This document shows positions 8,678 through 17,702 of a stretch of DNA of 64,000 bases, one piece after another. Within the stretch, counting starts at the first letter, position 1, and each line of letters opens with the position of its first letter. This DNA comes from Chryseobacterium sp. JV274. GTDB lineage: Bacteria; Bacteroidota; Bacteroidia; Flavobacteriales; Weeksellaceae. Below the pieces are notes generated by a model. It worked only from the letters and a program-made list of their open reading frames with translations. It was not told where the DNA came from and searched no databases. The translations under genes were made by a program, and so were the position numbers. The stretch is from the NCBI RefSeq assembly GCF_903969135.1, contig NZ_LR824569.1, forward strand, positions 1,550,001 through 1,614,000. The letters are read 5' to 3'.

Positions 8678-9034
8678 ATGAAAACCTATAAAGCTGTCAT
8701 TACGATGCTTGTATTGGTGTTTTCATTATCACCGTGTTCTGTAAAAAGAAATGTTCTTGATATTTTTGATATTCAGTATATCAGCGGGCTGAATAAGGTA
8801 AAGATAACTTCATCTCTTTCTTCCAGCTGTGATGCTGCATCCGCTTCAGCAGGAGTTTCAGTCTCAAAAGCTAACATTCAGGGCCAATACAAAGATTCTT
8901 TTTCCAATTTTTATTCTTCTGCAGAGGTTTCTGCTGAAGAGAAGATTTTTTTCAATGAATACTCAGGGCATTCTACAGGAAACAGCCCGCCGAAATATAT
9001 TCTGTTTAAAAGACTGAAGCTTAATCTGGTTTAA
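8678..9034 (+). CDS. Small exported protein upstream of the DoxD gene
   Basis: A 118-residue protein with a hydrophobic N-terminal segment (KAVITMLVLVFSLSPC) that could be a signal peptide or lipoprotein signal, followed by a serine/alanine-rich region. I do not recognise a domain. An in-frame ATG at 8657 would add seven residues. It precedes the quinone-oxidoreductase-like gene by 52 nt and may share its transcript; small Cys-containing exported proteins at this spot are seen in related genera, but their function is unknown to me. Confidence 0.6.
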   Translation: MKTYKAVITMLVLVFSLSPCSVKRNVLDIFDIQYISGLNKVKITSSLSSSCDAASASAGVSVSKANIQGQYKDSFSNFYSSAEVSAEEKIFFNEYSGHSTGNSPPKYILFKRLKLNLV

Positions 9035-9086
9035 ACTTTTTTAACCTAATTAAAAATCAGTTTTTTACAATACAATATTAATTTCA

Positions 9087-10100
9087 ATGAAACATACTCT
9101 AAACAGCCAGTCTTCGGACATGGCCGGATTATATGCTTTATCCCTCCGCATGGTGATCGGATGGACTTACTTTTCAGCCTTCTGGCGCAGACTTATCCTC
9201 GAAAACAAGCTTATTCCTGATGAGCAGGGATATATCGGGGAAAAATTCAATCACTTTTTACCGAATGCACTCGGTATAAAACCTATTATTGAATATCTGG
9301 TCACCCATCCTGATGCCTTACAGCGATCCATGATGATTTTCACTATTATTGAAGCTATTGTGGGATTATTCATTATTCTCGGGTTATTTACACGGCTGAT
9401 GAGCATCGGCATCTTCAGTCTTGCCCTTGGGATTCTATTGGGTTCCGGCTGGCTGGGAACAACCTGTCTTGATGAATGGCAGATAGGAGTTTTAGGAGTT
9501 GCTGGCGGATTTGTTCTGTTTCTTACCGGAAGCGGTCCTTATTCACTGGATTACTATTTCATGAAGAATAACAAAATCTTCACTCAAAAAAGAGGGTTTC
9601 AGTGGCTTGGCTCAGGAAACTTTCCTATCTCACAACCAAAAGTTCTTGTACTGGCAGGTTCGCTTATCATATTCGGGCTGACTCTTTTTACCAATCAGTA
9701 TTTCCATGGAGGTGTATGGGGAACCCTGCATAATAAATCGGTAAAACCGAAACTGGAAATTTCAAATATTTCCCATACTAATTCGGATTTAAAATTTGAA
9801 GTCTACAGGACGGAAGGGGCCGATGTTTATGGCTCTTTCCTGATAGGCATCCATATTCTGGACAAAAATGGAAATATTTTAAAAGCACTGAATCATCAAG
9901 AACTTTCTGAATTGTCTAAAGAAAATATACAGAATCATTATGTCACCAAAGTAAAACCCGGAAAGCACAGCTTGGTAATTCCCTTGGGAGCAAAGGCTGA
10001 TGTAACTTTGGATATTGATGATATTCTTCAGAAAAGTGAAATTCATGCGCTGAAACTGATTGATGTGAGCGGAATTGAGTGGATAGAGAGGATGAAGTAG
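9087..10100 (+). CDS. Fused DoxD-DoxA membrane protein (thiosulfate:quinone oxidoreductase-type)
   Basis: The N-terminal half (about residues 10-160) has four to five transmembrane helices and the DoxD/DoxX pattern (SLRMVIGWTYFSAFWRRL, IIEAIVGLFIILGLFTRL, GSGWLGTTCLDEW). After a further helix (about 186-203) comes a periplasmic beta domain (about 220-337) like DoxA. In archaeal Acidianus these are two subunits of a membrane oxidase that passes thiosulfate electrons to quinone; in Bacteroidetes they are fused. Whether this protein oxidises thiosulfate is inferred. Confidence 0.8.
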   Translation: MKHTLNSQSSDMAGLYALSLRMVIGWTYFSAFWRRLILENKLIPDEQGYIGEKFNHFLPNALGIKPIIEYLVTHPDALQRSMMIFTIIEAIVGLFIILGLFTRLMSIGIFSLALGILLGSGWLGTTCLDEWQIGVLGVAGGFVLFLTGSGPYSLDYYFMKNNKIFTQKRGFQWLGSGNFPISQPKVLVLAGSLIIFGLTLFTNQYFHGGVWGTLHNKSVKPKLEISNISHTNSDLKFEVYRTEGADVYGSFLIGIHILDKNGNILKALNHQELSELSKENIQNHYVTKVKPGKHSLVIPLGAKADVTLDIDDILQKSEIHALKLIDVSGIEWIERMK

Positions 10101-10168
10101 ATTAAATTTCAAGATTCGGGGTGCGGGTTTTATGTTCTCGCTAAAGCCGATCCTTAATTTATAATGGT

Positions 10169-10194
10169 AAAAGCGGACTTTAGTCCGCTTTTAT
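10169..10194 (+). terminator. Rho-independent terminator
   Basis: Stem AAAAGCGGACT (10169-10179) with AGTCCGCTTTT (10182-10192), very short loop and T-rich tail, about 70 nt after the DoxD-DoxA stop. The A-rich left arm makes it usable in both directions for the converging gene at 10270. Confidence 0.75.
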
Positions 10195-10269
10195 TAATAT
10201 TTTGAGATAAAATTGATTACAATAAGATCTGCGAAATCTTCAAAATCTGCGAAATGCTTTTGAAGAATC

Positions 10270-10866
10270 TTATTTCTCTGAGACCATTATATGATAACTG
10301 CATGAGCTGTCCGGGTCAAGTTTCAGCACTTTTATTTCAAGTAAAACATCCAGCCCCAGGGTATCGCAAACTCCCTGTAAAAATGGTTTTATGACCGGCC
10401 ATTTCAACAGGCCAGCGATTTGCAGGCTCTGCGTTATTTTATGGTAACGGTCTACTCCTTTGATCAGCAGTTCACATTGGTGGTCATTTAATTCTTTAAA
10501 TTCAAAATTATATTCGGGACTGGATGTAAAAATTGCTCCTATCAGTATTTTGGCTGCGGCCGGAATACCGGGCTGCAGATTAGGTTTTGTTTCAAGATTT
10601 CTCAGTGTCATTCTGGATCCGAGATCATACATGAAGGTACTGGAAAGCTGTTCAATAGCTTCGGCTCCATAAAGTCTGCCAATCTGCTTAAGCATTCCAC
10701 CATAAAAAGCTCCTGTAATATCAGACAGGCGCTGGGTAAGTTCTGTAAAGGTTCCGGGAAAAAAATCTGAAATAATCTGAGCCTGATTCATTTCAGGAAG
10801 ATAGACATCATGCTTTCTGAAATCTGATAATGCCAGATAGGTTTCCGGCAGTTGTATTTGATTCAT
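10270..10866 (-). CDS. Hypothetical soluble protein (198 aa)
   Basis: No signal peptide or membrane segment. The protein has an alpha-helical start and a mixed C-terminal half (ELLIKGVDRYHKITQSLQ, then GLLKWPVIKPFLQGVCDTLG). The layout of helix, conserved small residues and a late Cys is reminiscent of V4R or ATC-hydrolase-like ligand-binding proteins, but I cannot see enough to assign a family. It is isolated, with 400 nt of non-coding DNA upstream. Confidence 0.65.
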   Translation of the reverse strand: MNQIQLPETYLALSDFRKHDVYLPEMNQAQIISDFFPGTFTELTQRLSDITGAFYGGMLKQIGRLYGAEAIEQLSSTFMYDLGSRMTLRNLETKPNLQPGIPAAAKILIGAIFTSSPEYNFEFKELNDHQCELLIKGVDRYHKITQSLQIAGLLKWPVIKPFLQGVCDTLGLDVLLEIKVLKLDPDSSCSYHIMVSEK

Positions 10867-11230
10867 ATTTAATATTTTGTAAGTATGTTGAGATCATGGT
10901 TTAGTTAATTATTAAAACGAAAGACAATATTTAATAAAGCTTTCAGAAATAAGGACATTGTCTTTATTGAATATAAAAACAAAGTGGATGATAGTGCTCA
11001 ATCAATTGATATTAAAAATGATATTCAGATAAAAATCCGGTACTTTATTGGGAAAACACCTTTTTGAAGAGGGTTTGAGGGATTAGGGAATCTATTCATA
11101 TTTTTTCATTTGTTCTTGTAAAGCTAGAAAAAATAATTAAACTCTCCAATAAGTGATATTATTTTTTGTTTAACAGAATTAAAACTAAAAGTTATTGTCT
11201 GATATTTTTTTATGACAGAAATGAACAAAA
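10867..11230. other. Intergenic region with no intact gene
   Basis: No complete gene is visible. On the plus strand a frame without a start codon stays open from about 10909 to the TGA at 11065-11067 and encodes a beta-strand-like end (DIQIKIRYFIGKTPF) that resembles the last strand of an outer-membrane protein. It may be a gene remnant, or chance in AT-rich DNA. Confidence 0.4.
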
Positions 11231-11259
11231 AAAAACCTTCGAAAATATCGAAGGTTTTT
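11231..11259 (-). terminator. Rho-independent terminator of the efflux operon
   Basis: A 12-bp stem AAAAACCTTCGA / TCGAAGGTTTTT around the loop AAATA, flanked by A and T runs on both sides, 9 nt beyond the stop of the EmrB gene. Confidence 0.9.
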
Positions 11260-11268
11260 AATTAAAAT

Positions 11269-12846
11269 TTAGTGCATGGCTTCACTCAAATCTATTTTTT
11301 CTTTGCTCTTTCTTTCTTTTACGAGTAAGATAAACGGAATACATATCAGGAATACGATTCCGAGGTAAAGAAATACATCCATGTAAGACAATACCGTTGC
11401 CTGCTTGGTTACTGACATGTCGAGCATTTTATAAGCCGCATTCATCGCGGCGTCCGGGGTCATTCCTTTCGCTACAAAACTTGCCTTCAATGCTGCGAGT
11501 CTTTGCTGGACCTCAAAACTGTTTTCGTCAAGGTGGGAAATCAGGTTATTCCTGTACTTCTGGCCTGCATTGGCAATAAAAGTTGTAATTGCTGCAATCC
11601 CGAAAGATCCTCCTAGCTGTCTCATCATTCCGGTAAAGGCTGCTCCCTGACCAATCTCCTGCCCTTTCAATGTACTTAAGGACAAAGAGGTGATTGGAAT
11701 AAACAGTAGTCCTAATCCTGCTCCTCTTACAATCAGCATCCAGAAAAATGCATCTTTACTGGTGTCCGGTGTCAGAATTTTATATCCCCAGAAACTATAG
11801 ACAAAGAAGATGAACAATCCTAAAGAAACCAGGATCTGCTGTTTTGCTCCTTTTGCTAGCAATCTACCAATGATTGGCATCATGAAGGCCGTCGTTAAAG
11901 CTGCAGGAATCATCAAAGCTCCTGACTGAAGTGCCGTCCACCCTAAAATACTCTGGGTATACAGTGGAACGATGAATGTGGAACCATAAAGCCCAAATCC
12001 AAGCACGAATGACATCATGGTTCCGATTCTTAAATTGCTGTTTTTAAGCACCCTGAGCTCAACAATTGGATATTTAAAGGTAAGTTCCCTCCAGAGGAAT
12101 AATATAAATCCTAAAATTGCTGCTGCTGTGAAGGCTACGATCATTCCGCTTTCAAACCAGTCTTCTTCATGTCCTCTTTCCAGAATGAACTGTAATGAAC
12201 CTACCGTTACCGCCAGTAAACCAATTCCAATCCAATCTACATCCGAGACCTTACGTTTTTCGGCATATTTCGGACTTCTTACAAACTGCAGCGTCATCAA
12301 GGTTGCGGCAATTCCAATCGGAATGTTAATATAGAAAATATATGGCCAGCTGAAGTTGTCAACGATATATCCTCCAAGAGGCGGACCTAATGTAGGACCA
12401 ATGATTACTCCCAGACCATAAATAGCCTGGGCCATACTTCTTTTTTCAATCGGATAAGATTCCGTAATAATCGTCTGTGAAGTTACCAATAAGGCTCCCC
12501 CACCGATTCCCTGCATCAATCTGAAGAACACGAGTTCCCAGATATTGGTCGCATTTCCACATAAAAATGAAAATATGGTAAATATAATGATGGATGCCGC
12601 AAAGTAATTCCTACGTCCAAACTGCTGGGAAAGCCAGCTCGTCATTGGTACTATAATTACGTTACCAATGGCATAAGCCGTAATTACCCATCCCACTTCA
12701 GAAAGTGTAGATCCAAGATTCCCCTTCATTTCATTCAAGGCAACATTGACAATCGTGGAGTCTACAATTTCAAGAAGGGCACAAAGGATAGCAGTAATCG
12801 TAATGATCACTCTACGCGCTCCATATTCTACTAATGAATCTTGCAT
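11269..12846 (-). CDS. emrB: DHA2-family MFS multidrug exporter (EmrB/QacA type)
   Basis: A 525-residue proton-driven drug exporter of the 14-helix DHA2 group. Motifs seen: helix-1 aspartate region (LLEIVDSTIVNVAL), motif A equivalent SWLSQQFGRRNYF, motif B RLMQGIGGGALL and the antiporter motif C GLGVIIGPTLGPPLGGYI. It is the inner-membrane part of a tripartite pump with the EmrA-like and TolC-like proteins encoded just upstream in the same direction. The drug range cannot be read from the sequence. Confidence 0.95.
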   Translation of the reverse strand: MQDSLVEYGARRVIITITAILCALLEIVDSTIVNVALNEMKGNLGSTLSEVGWVITAYAIGNVIIVPMTSWLSQQFGRRNYFAASIIIFTIFSFLCGNATNIWELVFFRLMQGIGGGALLVTSQTIITESYPIEKRSMAQAIYGLGVIIGPTLGPPLGGYIVDNFSWPYIFYINIPIGIAATLMTLQFVRSPKYAEKRKVSDVDWIGIGLLAVTVGSLQFILERGHEEDWFESGMIVAFTAAAILGFILFLWRELTFKYPIVELRVLKNSNLRIGTMMSFVLGFGLYGSTFIVPLYTQSILGWTALQSGALMIPAALTTAFMMPIIGRLLAKGAKQQILVSLGLFIFFVYSFWGYKILTPDTSKDAFFWMLIVRGAGLGLLFIPITSLSLSTLKGQEIGQGAAFTGMMRQLGGSFGIAAITTFIANAGQKYRNNLISHLDENSFEVQQRLAALKASFVAKGMTPDAAMNAAYKMLDMSVTKQATVLSYMDVFLYLGIVFLICIPFILLVKERKSKEKIDLSEAMH

Positions 12847-12867
12847 AAGTTTTTATGATGTAAAAAA

Positions 12868-12972
12868 TCAATGGCGAATTTTGTTTCACAAGTGAATCCT
12901 GAATTATAAAGCAGTCTATTTTAAATTGACTACAAAAACTGATTCACTATTGACAACGAAGTTCGCCATTGA
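12868..12972. repeat. Long imperfect foldback between emrA and emrB genes
   Basis: Arms 12868-12898 (beginning TCAATGGCGAA) and 12941-12972 (ending TTCGCCATTGA) pair over most of their length, with AGTC/GACT pairing further inside. It occupies almost the whole 145-nt gap inside an otherwise tightly packed operon, so it may be a processing or attenuation hairpin, or a small dispersed palindromic element. Confidence 0.6.
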
Positions 12973-12991
12973 CTTTCAACAATTTTAAATG

Positions 12992-14095
12992 TTATTTCAA
13001 AGCAACTTCTGCTTTCACGTTCATTCCTGTTCTCAGTCTTTTTGCAATATTCTTGTCAAGATTTACAAAATCGATTTTTATAGGAAGTCTCTGGACTACT
13101 TTTACGAAGTTACCACTCGCATTATCCGGAGGAAGAATAGAGAAAGTAGCTCCTGTAGCCGGAGAGAATGAACTTACCACTCCTTCAAATTCCTGATCAG
13201 GGAAAGCATCAATCTCGATTTTCACCTTCTGTCCTTCTACCATTTTATCTACCTGTGTTTCTTTAAAGTTGGCTACAACCCATTTCTGATCGTTTTTAAC
13301 CAAAGCAAACAACTGTGATCCTGCCTGCAGATACTGACCTGCCTGTGTAGACACTTTTCCTACATGTCCGTCTTCAGGAGCAAGAATTACGGTATATGAT
13401 AAATTCAATTTTGCATTTTCTACATCTACTTCTCTTTGCTTAGCAACAGATCCGGCAACACTGATTTGTTGTGAACTTGCGGCTGTCTGAGAAGAAGCAA
13501 TATGGGTTTGCTGAGCAATTTGATTTCTCTGATCAACTAAAACCTGTAACTGTCTGTCTGCAGATTGTTTTGCAGCTAAAGCCTGCTCATATTGCTGTTC
13601 TGTAATAGAATGATCTTTTACAAGATTAGCATATCTCTTCAAATCCTGAGAAGTTTTCCAAACGTTTACTTTTGCCGCTTCTATCTGAGCATTAGCAGTT
13701 ACTACTGCCGCTTCTGAAGAACCGATATTTTTAGAAGTAGCTGTTGTAGTAGCTTCTGCATTTGAAATATTGCTTTTAGCAGTAGATAATGCTGCCTGAG
13801 CCTGTTCAAGAGCCATTTTCTGATCTCTGTTATCCAAAATCACCAACGTATCTCCTTTCTTTACAAACTGGTTGTCTTTTACTTTTACCTGAGCTACATA
13901 TCCTGAGATTTTAGAAATTACCGGTGACATATTGGAAGCAATCTGAGCATCGTCAGTTTCTTCATGATACTGTCCGTAAGTAAAGGCTCTGTAACCATAG
14001 AATCCTCCTCCGATTACTACTGCCGCTAAAATGATAGGAAAAACTAAACTTTTTTTCTTTTTAGGTTCAGCTGCCTGTGTATTATTATTTTCCAT
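12992..14095 (-). CDS. emrA: HlyD/EmrA-family membrane fusion protein
   Basis: A 367-residue periplasmic adaptor. One N-terminal membrane anchor (about residues 16-35, VFPIILAAVVIGGGFYGYRA) is followed by the split biotinyl-lipoyl domain (ISKISGYVAQVKVKDNQFVK ... ILAPEDGHVGKVSTQAGQYL), a long alpha-hairpin of about 120 residues rich in Ala/Gln, and a beta-barrel end. It links EmrB to the outer-membrane channel. It lies 16 nt after the TolC-like gene. Confidence 0.94.
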   Translation of the reverse strand: MENNNTQAAEPKKKKSLVFPIILAAVVIGGGFYGYRAFTYGQYHEETDDAQIASNMSPVISKISGYVAQVKVKDNQFVKKGDTLVILDNRDQKMALEQAQAALSTAKSNISNAEATTTATSKNIGSSEAAVVTANAQIEAAKVNVWKTSQDLKRYANLVKDHSITEQQYEQALAAKQSADRQLQVLVDQRNQIAQQTHIASSQTAASSQQISVAGSVAKQREVDVENAKLNLSYTVILAPEDGHVGKVSTQAGQYLQAGSQLFALVKNDQKWVVANFKETQVDKMVEGQKVKIEIDAFPDQEFEGVVSSFSPATGATFSILPPDNASGNFVKVVQRLPIKIDFVNLDKNIAKRLRTGMNVKAEVALK

Positions 14096-14111
14096 TTTGG
14101 TTTCGATCTGA

Positions 14112-15425
14112 TTATTTAATTGTTAAAGTTCCTGTTGTCTGTAATAGTTTTCTGTATGCTAAGGCAGCATCTGCTTTAGCATTGATCACTCCAACGTTGG
14201 CTGCAATCTGAGCCGCATCTGCATCCAGTAATTCTGTCATGGTTGCAAGACCGTTGTCGTATTTATTTTTTGTAATTCTGTAATTTTCATTTGCCTGCTC
14301 AGCAGATTTTTCGAAAACAACAATTCTCTTTTTTGAATAGTCTGTATTCTGATACTCTCTGTTGACATCAAGCTTAATGTTATCATTCAATAGCTCATCT
14401 GTAGCGGCAAGTTGTTTTTCTCTCGCCTGCGACTGTCTTAATGAAGAGTTTTCTTTCCATAAGTTGGATAAGTTATAAGAAACCCCGATTCCTACATTGA
14501 TAGCATTGTATACAGTAAGAAACTTAGGAATATCTGCGGCTACATAGCCTCCGGTAAATGCAATAGAAGGAAGATTTTCAGCTTTTGCCGCTTTTGATCC
14601 CAACTCTGCCGCTTTTCTCTGTTGTGCCAAAGCCTGTAAGTCCTTACGGTTTTCTCTGGCTTCAGTTACATAAAAATCAACAGGTTTCACATCTGAACCT
14701 TCTTCAATATAGTTTTCATCTACTACTAACTCTGTAGTTTCAGGAATTCCTAGCAACAAATCCATATTGATGTTGGCAATATTGTAGTTGTTCTTAGCTT
14801 CCAATAGCTGAAGTTCGATATTTGAAGTCTGAAGGTTTGCTTTTAATCTGTCATTTCTCGCAATCAAACCATTGTTTTCCATTTTAAGGAATGTTTCATC
14901 TCTTTTTTGAGAAGCAGCAAGGTTTTCTTCAAAAACTTTAATAGACTGATTGGCTTTAAATAAGTTGTTGTAAGCCTGGGCAACATTATAAGCAATCGCA
15001 ATTTTGTCGTTCTCAGTGCTTAATTTCGAAGCTTCTACCAAATATTTCGCTGACTGAATACCATACTTGATTCTTCCTCCGCTGTAAATTGGAACACTAA
15101 GATTAGCTGAACCGTAAAGTACTTGATGTACTTCGGGACCTCCTGCTCCTGAAACACCCGGAAGTTTGATATCTACATTCGGTTTTATCGGAAGATACAT
15201 ATAGCTGCCTGATACTTTCAATTCCGGTAACTGTCTGTTTTTAGCTTCCAAAAGATCAGCTGTAGCCTCTTCGATCTTGGCTGCATCGATCTTGAGATTC
15301 TTGCTGTTCTGGATTCCCAACTGTACAGCTTCGTCAAGAGAAAGTGTTTTTTTCTCCTGAGCATTTGCATTTGCTATTCCTACGAATAGTGATAATGCAA
15401 TCACTGAGTTATTTATTCTCTTCAT
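14112..15425 (-). CDS. TolC-family outer-membrane efflux protein
   Basis: A 437-residue outer-membrane factor with a signal peptide (about 1-22, ending ANAQ) and two repeats of the OEP domain, recognised by long Ala/Asn/Gln helices and segments such as LSLDEAVQLGIQNSKNLK and YDNGLATMTELLDADAAQI. It forms the exit duct for the EmrAB-type pump. Its start overlaps the end of the tetR gene by 17 nt. Confidence 0.93.
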   Translation of the reverse strand: MKRINNSVIALSLFVGIANANAQEKKTLSLDEAVQLGIQNSKNLKIDAAKIEEATADLLEAKNRQLPELKVSGSYMYLPIKPNVDIKLPGVSGAGGPEVHQVLYGSANLSVPIYSGGRIKYGIQSAKYLVEASKLSTENDKIAIAYNVAQAYNNLFKANQSIKVFEENLAASQKRDETFLKMENNGLIARNDRLKANLQTSNIELQLLEAKNNYNIANINMDLLLGIPETTELVVDENYIEEGSDVKPVDFYVTEARENRKDLQALAQQRKAAELGSKAAKAENLPSIAFTGGYVAADIPKFLTVYNAINVGIGVSYNLSNLWKENSSLRQSQAREKQLAATDELLNDNIKLDVNREYQNTDYSKKRIVVFEKSAEQANENYRITKNKYDNGLATMTELLDADAAQIAANVGVINAKADAALAYRKLLQTTGTLTIK

Positions 15426-16047
15426 AACCTAAAAGGTCTTTTAGTAAGTATTTAATATGTTTATTAAGTTCTGTATAGTATTTTGCATCAAAAGTTTCCT
15501 CATCCTCTGTTTCATTCAGAAACTCTTTATACATTTCTTTTGCATTGAATGCATAAAATAAGGTTCCGCTTATAGTGGAATGAAGGAGATAAATAGGTGG
15601 ATTTTTGGTGAAAATTCCATTTTTAAGACCGCTTTCCAATATTTGTGAATACATAGAAAGGAATCCCATTTTAGTTTGTTTCAAAAATTCTATAATCTGA
15701 GGATTCTTACTATACAGCTGTTCTCTCTGCATAATCCTGTAAAAGCATTTTTGAGTACGGATCTTGTTAGAAAACTGATCGATTACTTTTTCAATCTTCT
15801 GCCACTCGTTGATATCGGTTCTTCCCAAAAGGTCTTTTGAAAAAAACTGACCTTCATTCATTCTGTATTCTACTAATTTCTCATAAAGTTTTTCCTTAGA
15901 GCCAAAATAATACGAAATCATAGAAATATTTACATTAGCATCCTTTGCAATTTCACGGGTGGAAGTTCCTTCGAATCCCTTTTCTGCAAAAAGCTTCTCG
16001 GCTGCGAATAATATATTTTCTTCTTTTGAAATCATGTTAGTGTTCAT
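15409..16047 (-). CDS. TetR-family transcriptional regulator of the efflux operon
   Basis: A 212-residue repressor-type protein. The N-terminal helix-turn-helix is typical: ILFAAEKLFAEKGFEGTSTR followed by EIAKDANVNISMISYYFGSK. The C-terminal ligand domain is helical and diverged. It is first in the tetR-tolC-emrA-emrB operon and overlaps the tolC-like gene, so it most likely represses its own operon and responds to a pump substrate; a palindrome over the promoter (16083-16098) fits that. MNTNM at 16047 is used as start; Met5 is an alternative. Confidence 0.93.
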   Translation of the reverse strand: MNTNMISKEENILFAAEKLFAEKGFEGTSTREIAKDANVNISMISYYFGSKEKLYEKLVEYRMNEGQFFSKDLLGRTDINEWQKIEKVIDQFSNKIRTQKCFYRIMQREQLYSKNPQIIEFLKQTKMGFLSMYSQILESGLKNGIFTKNPPIYLLHSTISGTLFYAFNAKEMYKEFLNETEDEETFDAKYYTELNKHIKYLLKDLLGYEENK

Positions 16048-16058
16048 TTTTCAGGGCG

Positions 16059-16098
16059 CAAATGTACACAAGTTTTAACACAAATCAAACGATTGATT
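16059..16098 (-). promoter_or_regulatory. Promoter and putative TetR operator of the efflux operon
   Basis: Minus-strand -7 element TACATTTG (16059-16066) and -33 element TTTG (16086-16089) are separated by 19 nt, a textbook Bacteroidetes spacing. The palindrome AATCAA-ACGA-TTGATT (16083-16098) overlaps the -33 element, exactly where a repressor would block RNA polymerase. The start codon is 11 nt downstream of the -7 element. Confidence 0.65.
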
Positions 16099-16305
16099 GA
16101 TTTTTTAATATAGATTTAATTTATTGTAAAGAAAAGACGTTTTCTATAATGGGCACTGAAACTGCTGGAAAGCCTGTTTTCAGACAAAAACAACCTCAGA
16201 AAGCTTAATAATAATGGAGTATTTAGAGAAATTTCACTGCAAAATGTGAATCTTTAACACAATGTTAATGTAAAATGTATTAAAAAAAAGGAAAAACAGA
16301 AACAA

Positions 16306-16331
16306 AAAACTCCGGCTGCTACCGGAGTTTT
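16306..16331 (-). terminator. Rho-independent terminator of holB
   Basis: Stem AAAACTCCGG / CCGGAGTTTT with a 6-nt loop, and a T-rich tail on the minus strand, 2 nt beyond the holB stop codon. Confidence 0.85.
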
Positions 16332-16333
16332 AT

Positions 16334-17452
16334 TTATGTGCTTTTGTGAATATATCTTGATAATTTTATGCCAAGATCGGTCCAGACAATTTTAGGATTT
16401 CCGTTTCGGGTAAGGTGCAGATCCGCAGTATTGATTTCTTCCAGAATACTTTCAATATTGGCGCCACTGATAAATTTTGAAAACCCTGCCCAATTGAAGC
16501 CGTTCGCATTAATCTTTTTATACACCAGATTTTCGGACTGATAATTCTGAAGTAATGCCAGTCTGAAGATTTCAGAACAGTAGTTCAGGAAATTTTTCTG
16601 CTTTTCCCTGTTCCATCCTGCTATTTCTCTTGCCCAAAGAATGATACTTCTCAGATACTCAGGTTTCTTTTTCACCATAAATGCATCTCTCACCCACTGT
16701 ACAAAGAGCTTTTCGAATTCATTACTTTTATCTCCAGAATTCAACAGTTTTATGGCATCATTGAGATCTCCCTGCGCTTCATGAACAATCTCTTTCACTT
16801 TTTCTTCTGAAACAGAAAAGTTCTTTTTGAGATGGTTTTCAATATCTTCATCATGTATTCTCGGGATTTCTACAATCTGCGTTCTAGAAAGGATGGTAGG
16901 AAGAATATCATTGGTACTTTCCGCAGTAAGAAGGATGATTGTTTTAGCCGGTGGTTCTTCTAAAAATTTCAAAAACTTGTTGGAAGCGGCAATATTCATT
17001 TTATCAGCTCTCCAGACGATAAGAATTTTAGTTCCTCCTTCAAAACTTTTCAAAGAAAACTTCTGGTTCTGGTCATCAATTTCATCTGCGGAAATAAACA
17101 GCTGCTTATTTTCCGACTCTAAAAAAGCAGTCCAGTCATCATAGCTTGCATAAGGAGAAGCCATGATCATTTCTCTGAATTCATCAAATTTATTCTTACT
17201 TAAAGAATTTCTATTATCCGTAAAAACAGGAAAGCTGAAATGCAGATCCAGGTGATTGAGATGTTCTACTTTCGCTGCAGCATGTTCATTCTCACGATTT
17301 AGAATCTCTTTTGCATAGGCTAAAACCATAGGTAAAGTTCCGTATCCCTCTTTTCCTACAAAAAGTTGGGCATGGCTCACTCTGTTTTCGGCAATGCTTT
17401 CTCTAAGAATTTTTTTCAGATTCGTCTGTCCGGCGATGTTCTCCCAATTCAT
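16334..17452 (-). CDS. holB: DNA polymerase III subunit delta-prime
   Basis: Clamp-loader AAA+ subunit (372 residues). Family features: N-terminal NWENIAGQTNLKKILRESI, SHAQLFVGKEGYGTLPMVLA, the sensor-like segment ILIVWRADKMNIAASNKFLK, and FLEEPPAKTIILLTAE followed by the arginine-finger motif ILPTILSRTQIVEIP. The P-loop is degenerate (GKEGYGTLP), as expected for the non-ATP-binding delta-prime. A -7 element (TATCTTTG, minus strand, 17457-17464) ends only 4 nt before the ATG, suggesting a leaderless or nearly leaderless mRNA. Confidence 0.93.
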   Translation of the reverse strand: MNWENIAGQTNLKKILRESIAENRVSHAQLFVGKEGYGTLPMVLAYAKEILNRENEHAAAKVEHLNHLDLHFSFPVFTDNRNSLSKNKFDEFREMIMASPYASYDDWTAFLESENKQLFISADEIDDQNQKFSLKSFEGGTKILIVWRADKMNIAASNKFLKFLEEPPAKTIILLTAESTNDILPTILSRTQIVEIPRIHDEDIENHLKKNFSVSEEKVKEIVHEAQGDLNDAIKLLNSGDKSNEFEKLFVQWVRDAFMVKKKPEYLRSIILWAREIAGWNREKQKNFLNYCSEIFRLALLQNYQSENLVYKKINANGFNWAGFSKFISGANIESILEEINTADLHLTRNGNPKIVWTDLGIKLSRYIHKST

Positions 17453-17456
17453 GTTT

Positions 17457-17464
17457 CAAAGATA
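17457..17464 (-). promoter_or_regulatory. -7 promoter element of holB
   Basis: Reads TATCTTTG on the minus strand, an exact TAnnTTTG match, with only 4 nt between it and the holB ATG. Confidence 0.5.
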
Positions 17465-17702
17465 AAAAATCTTATCTCAATTTATAAAATTAAGTCTGCT
17501 TAAAATGTATAAAACTATAGATTACAAATTTCAAAAGAGATCACTCCTATCCTATTATAGGAAATATCAATAATAAGATTAGAATAAAACTTAAAATTAA
17601 ATTTTACACAATTTAATTTTAAGCAATAAATTTACGGAGTGAAATTTTTCGTAAATTCATTACGGTTTCACATCATTTTCAACTAGTAAAAATCATACAC
17701 CA

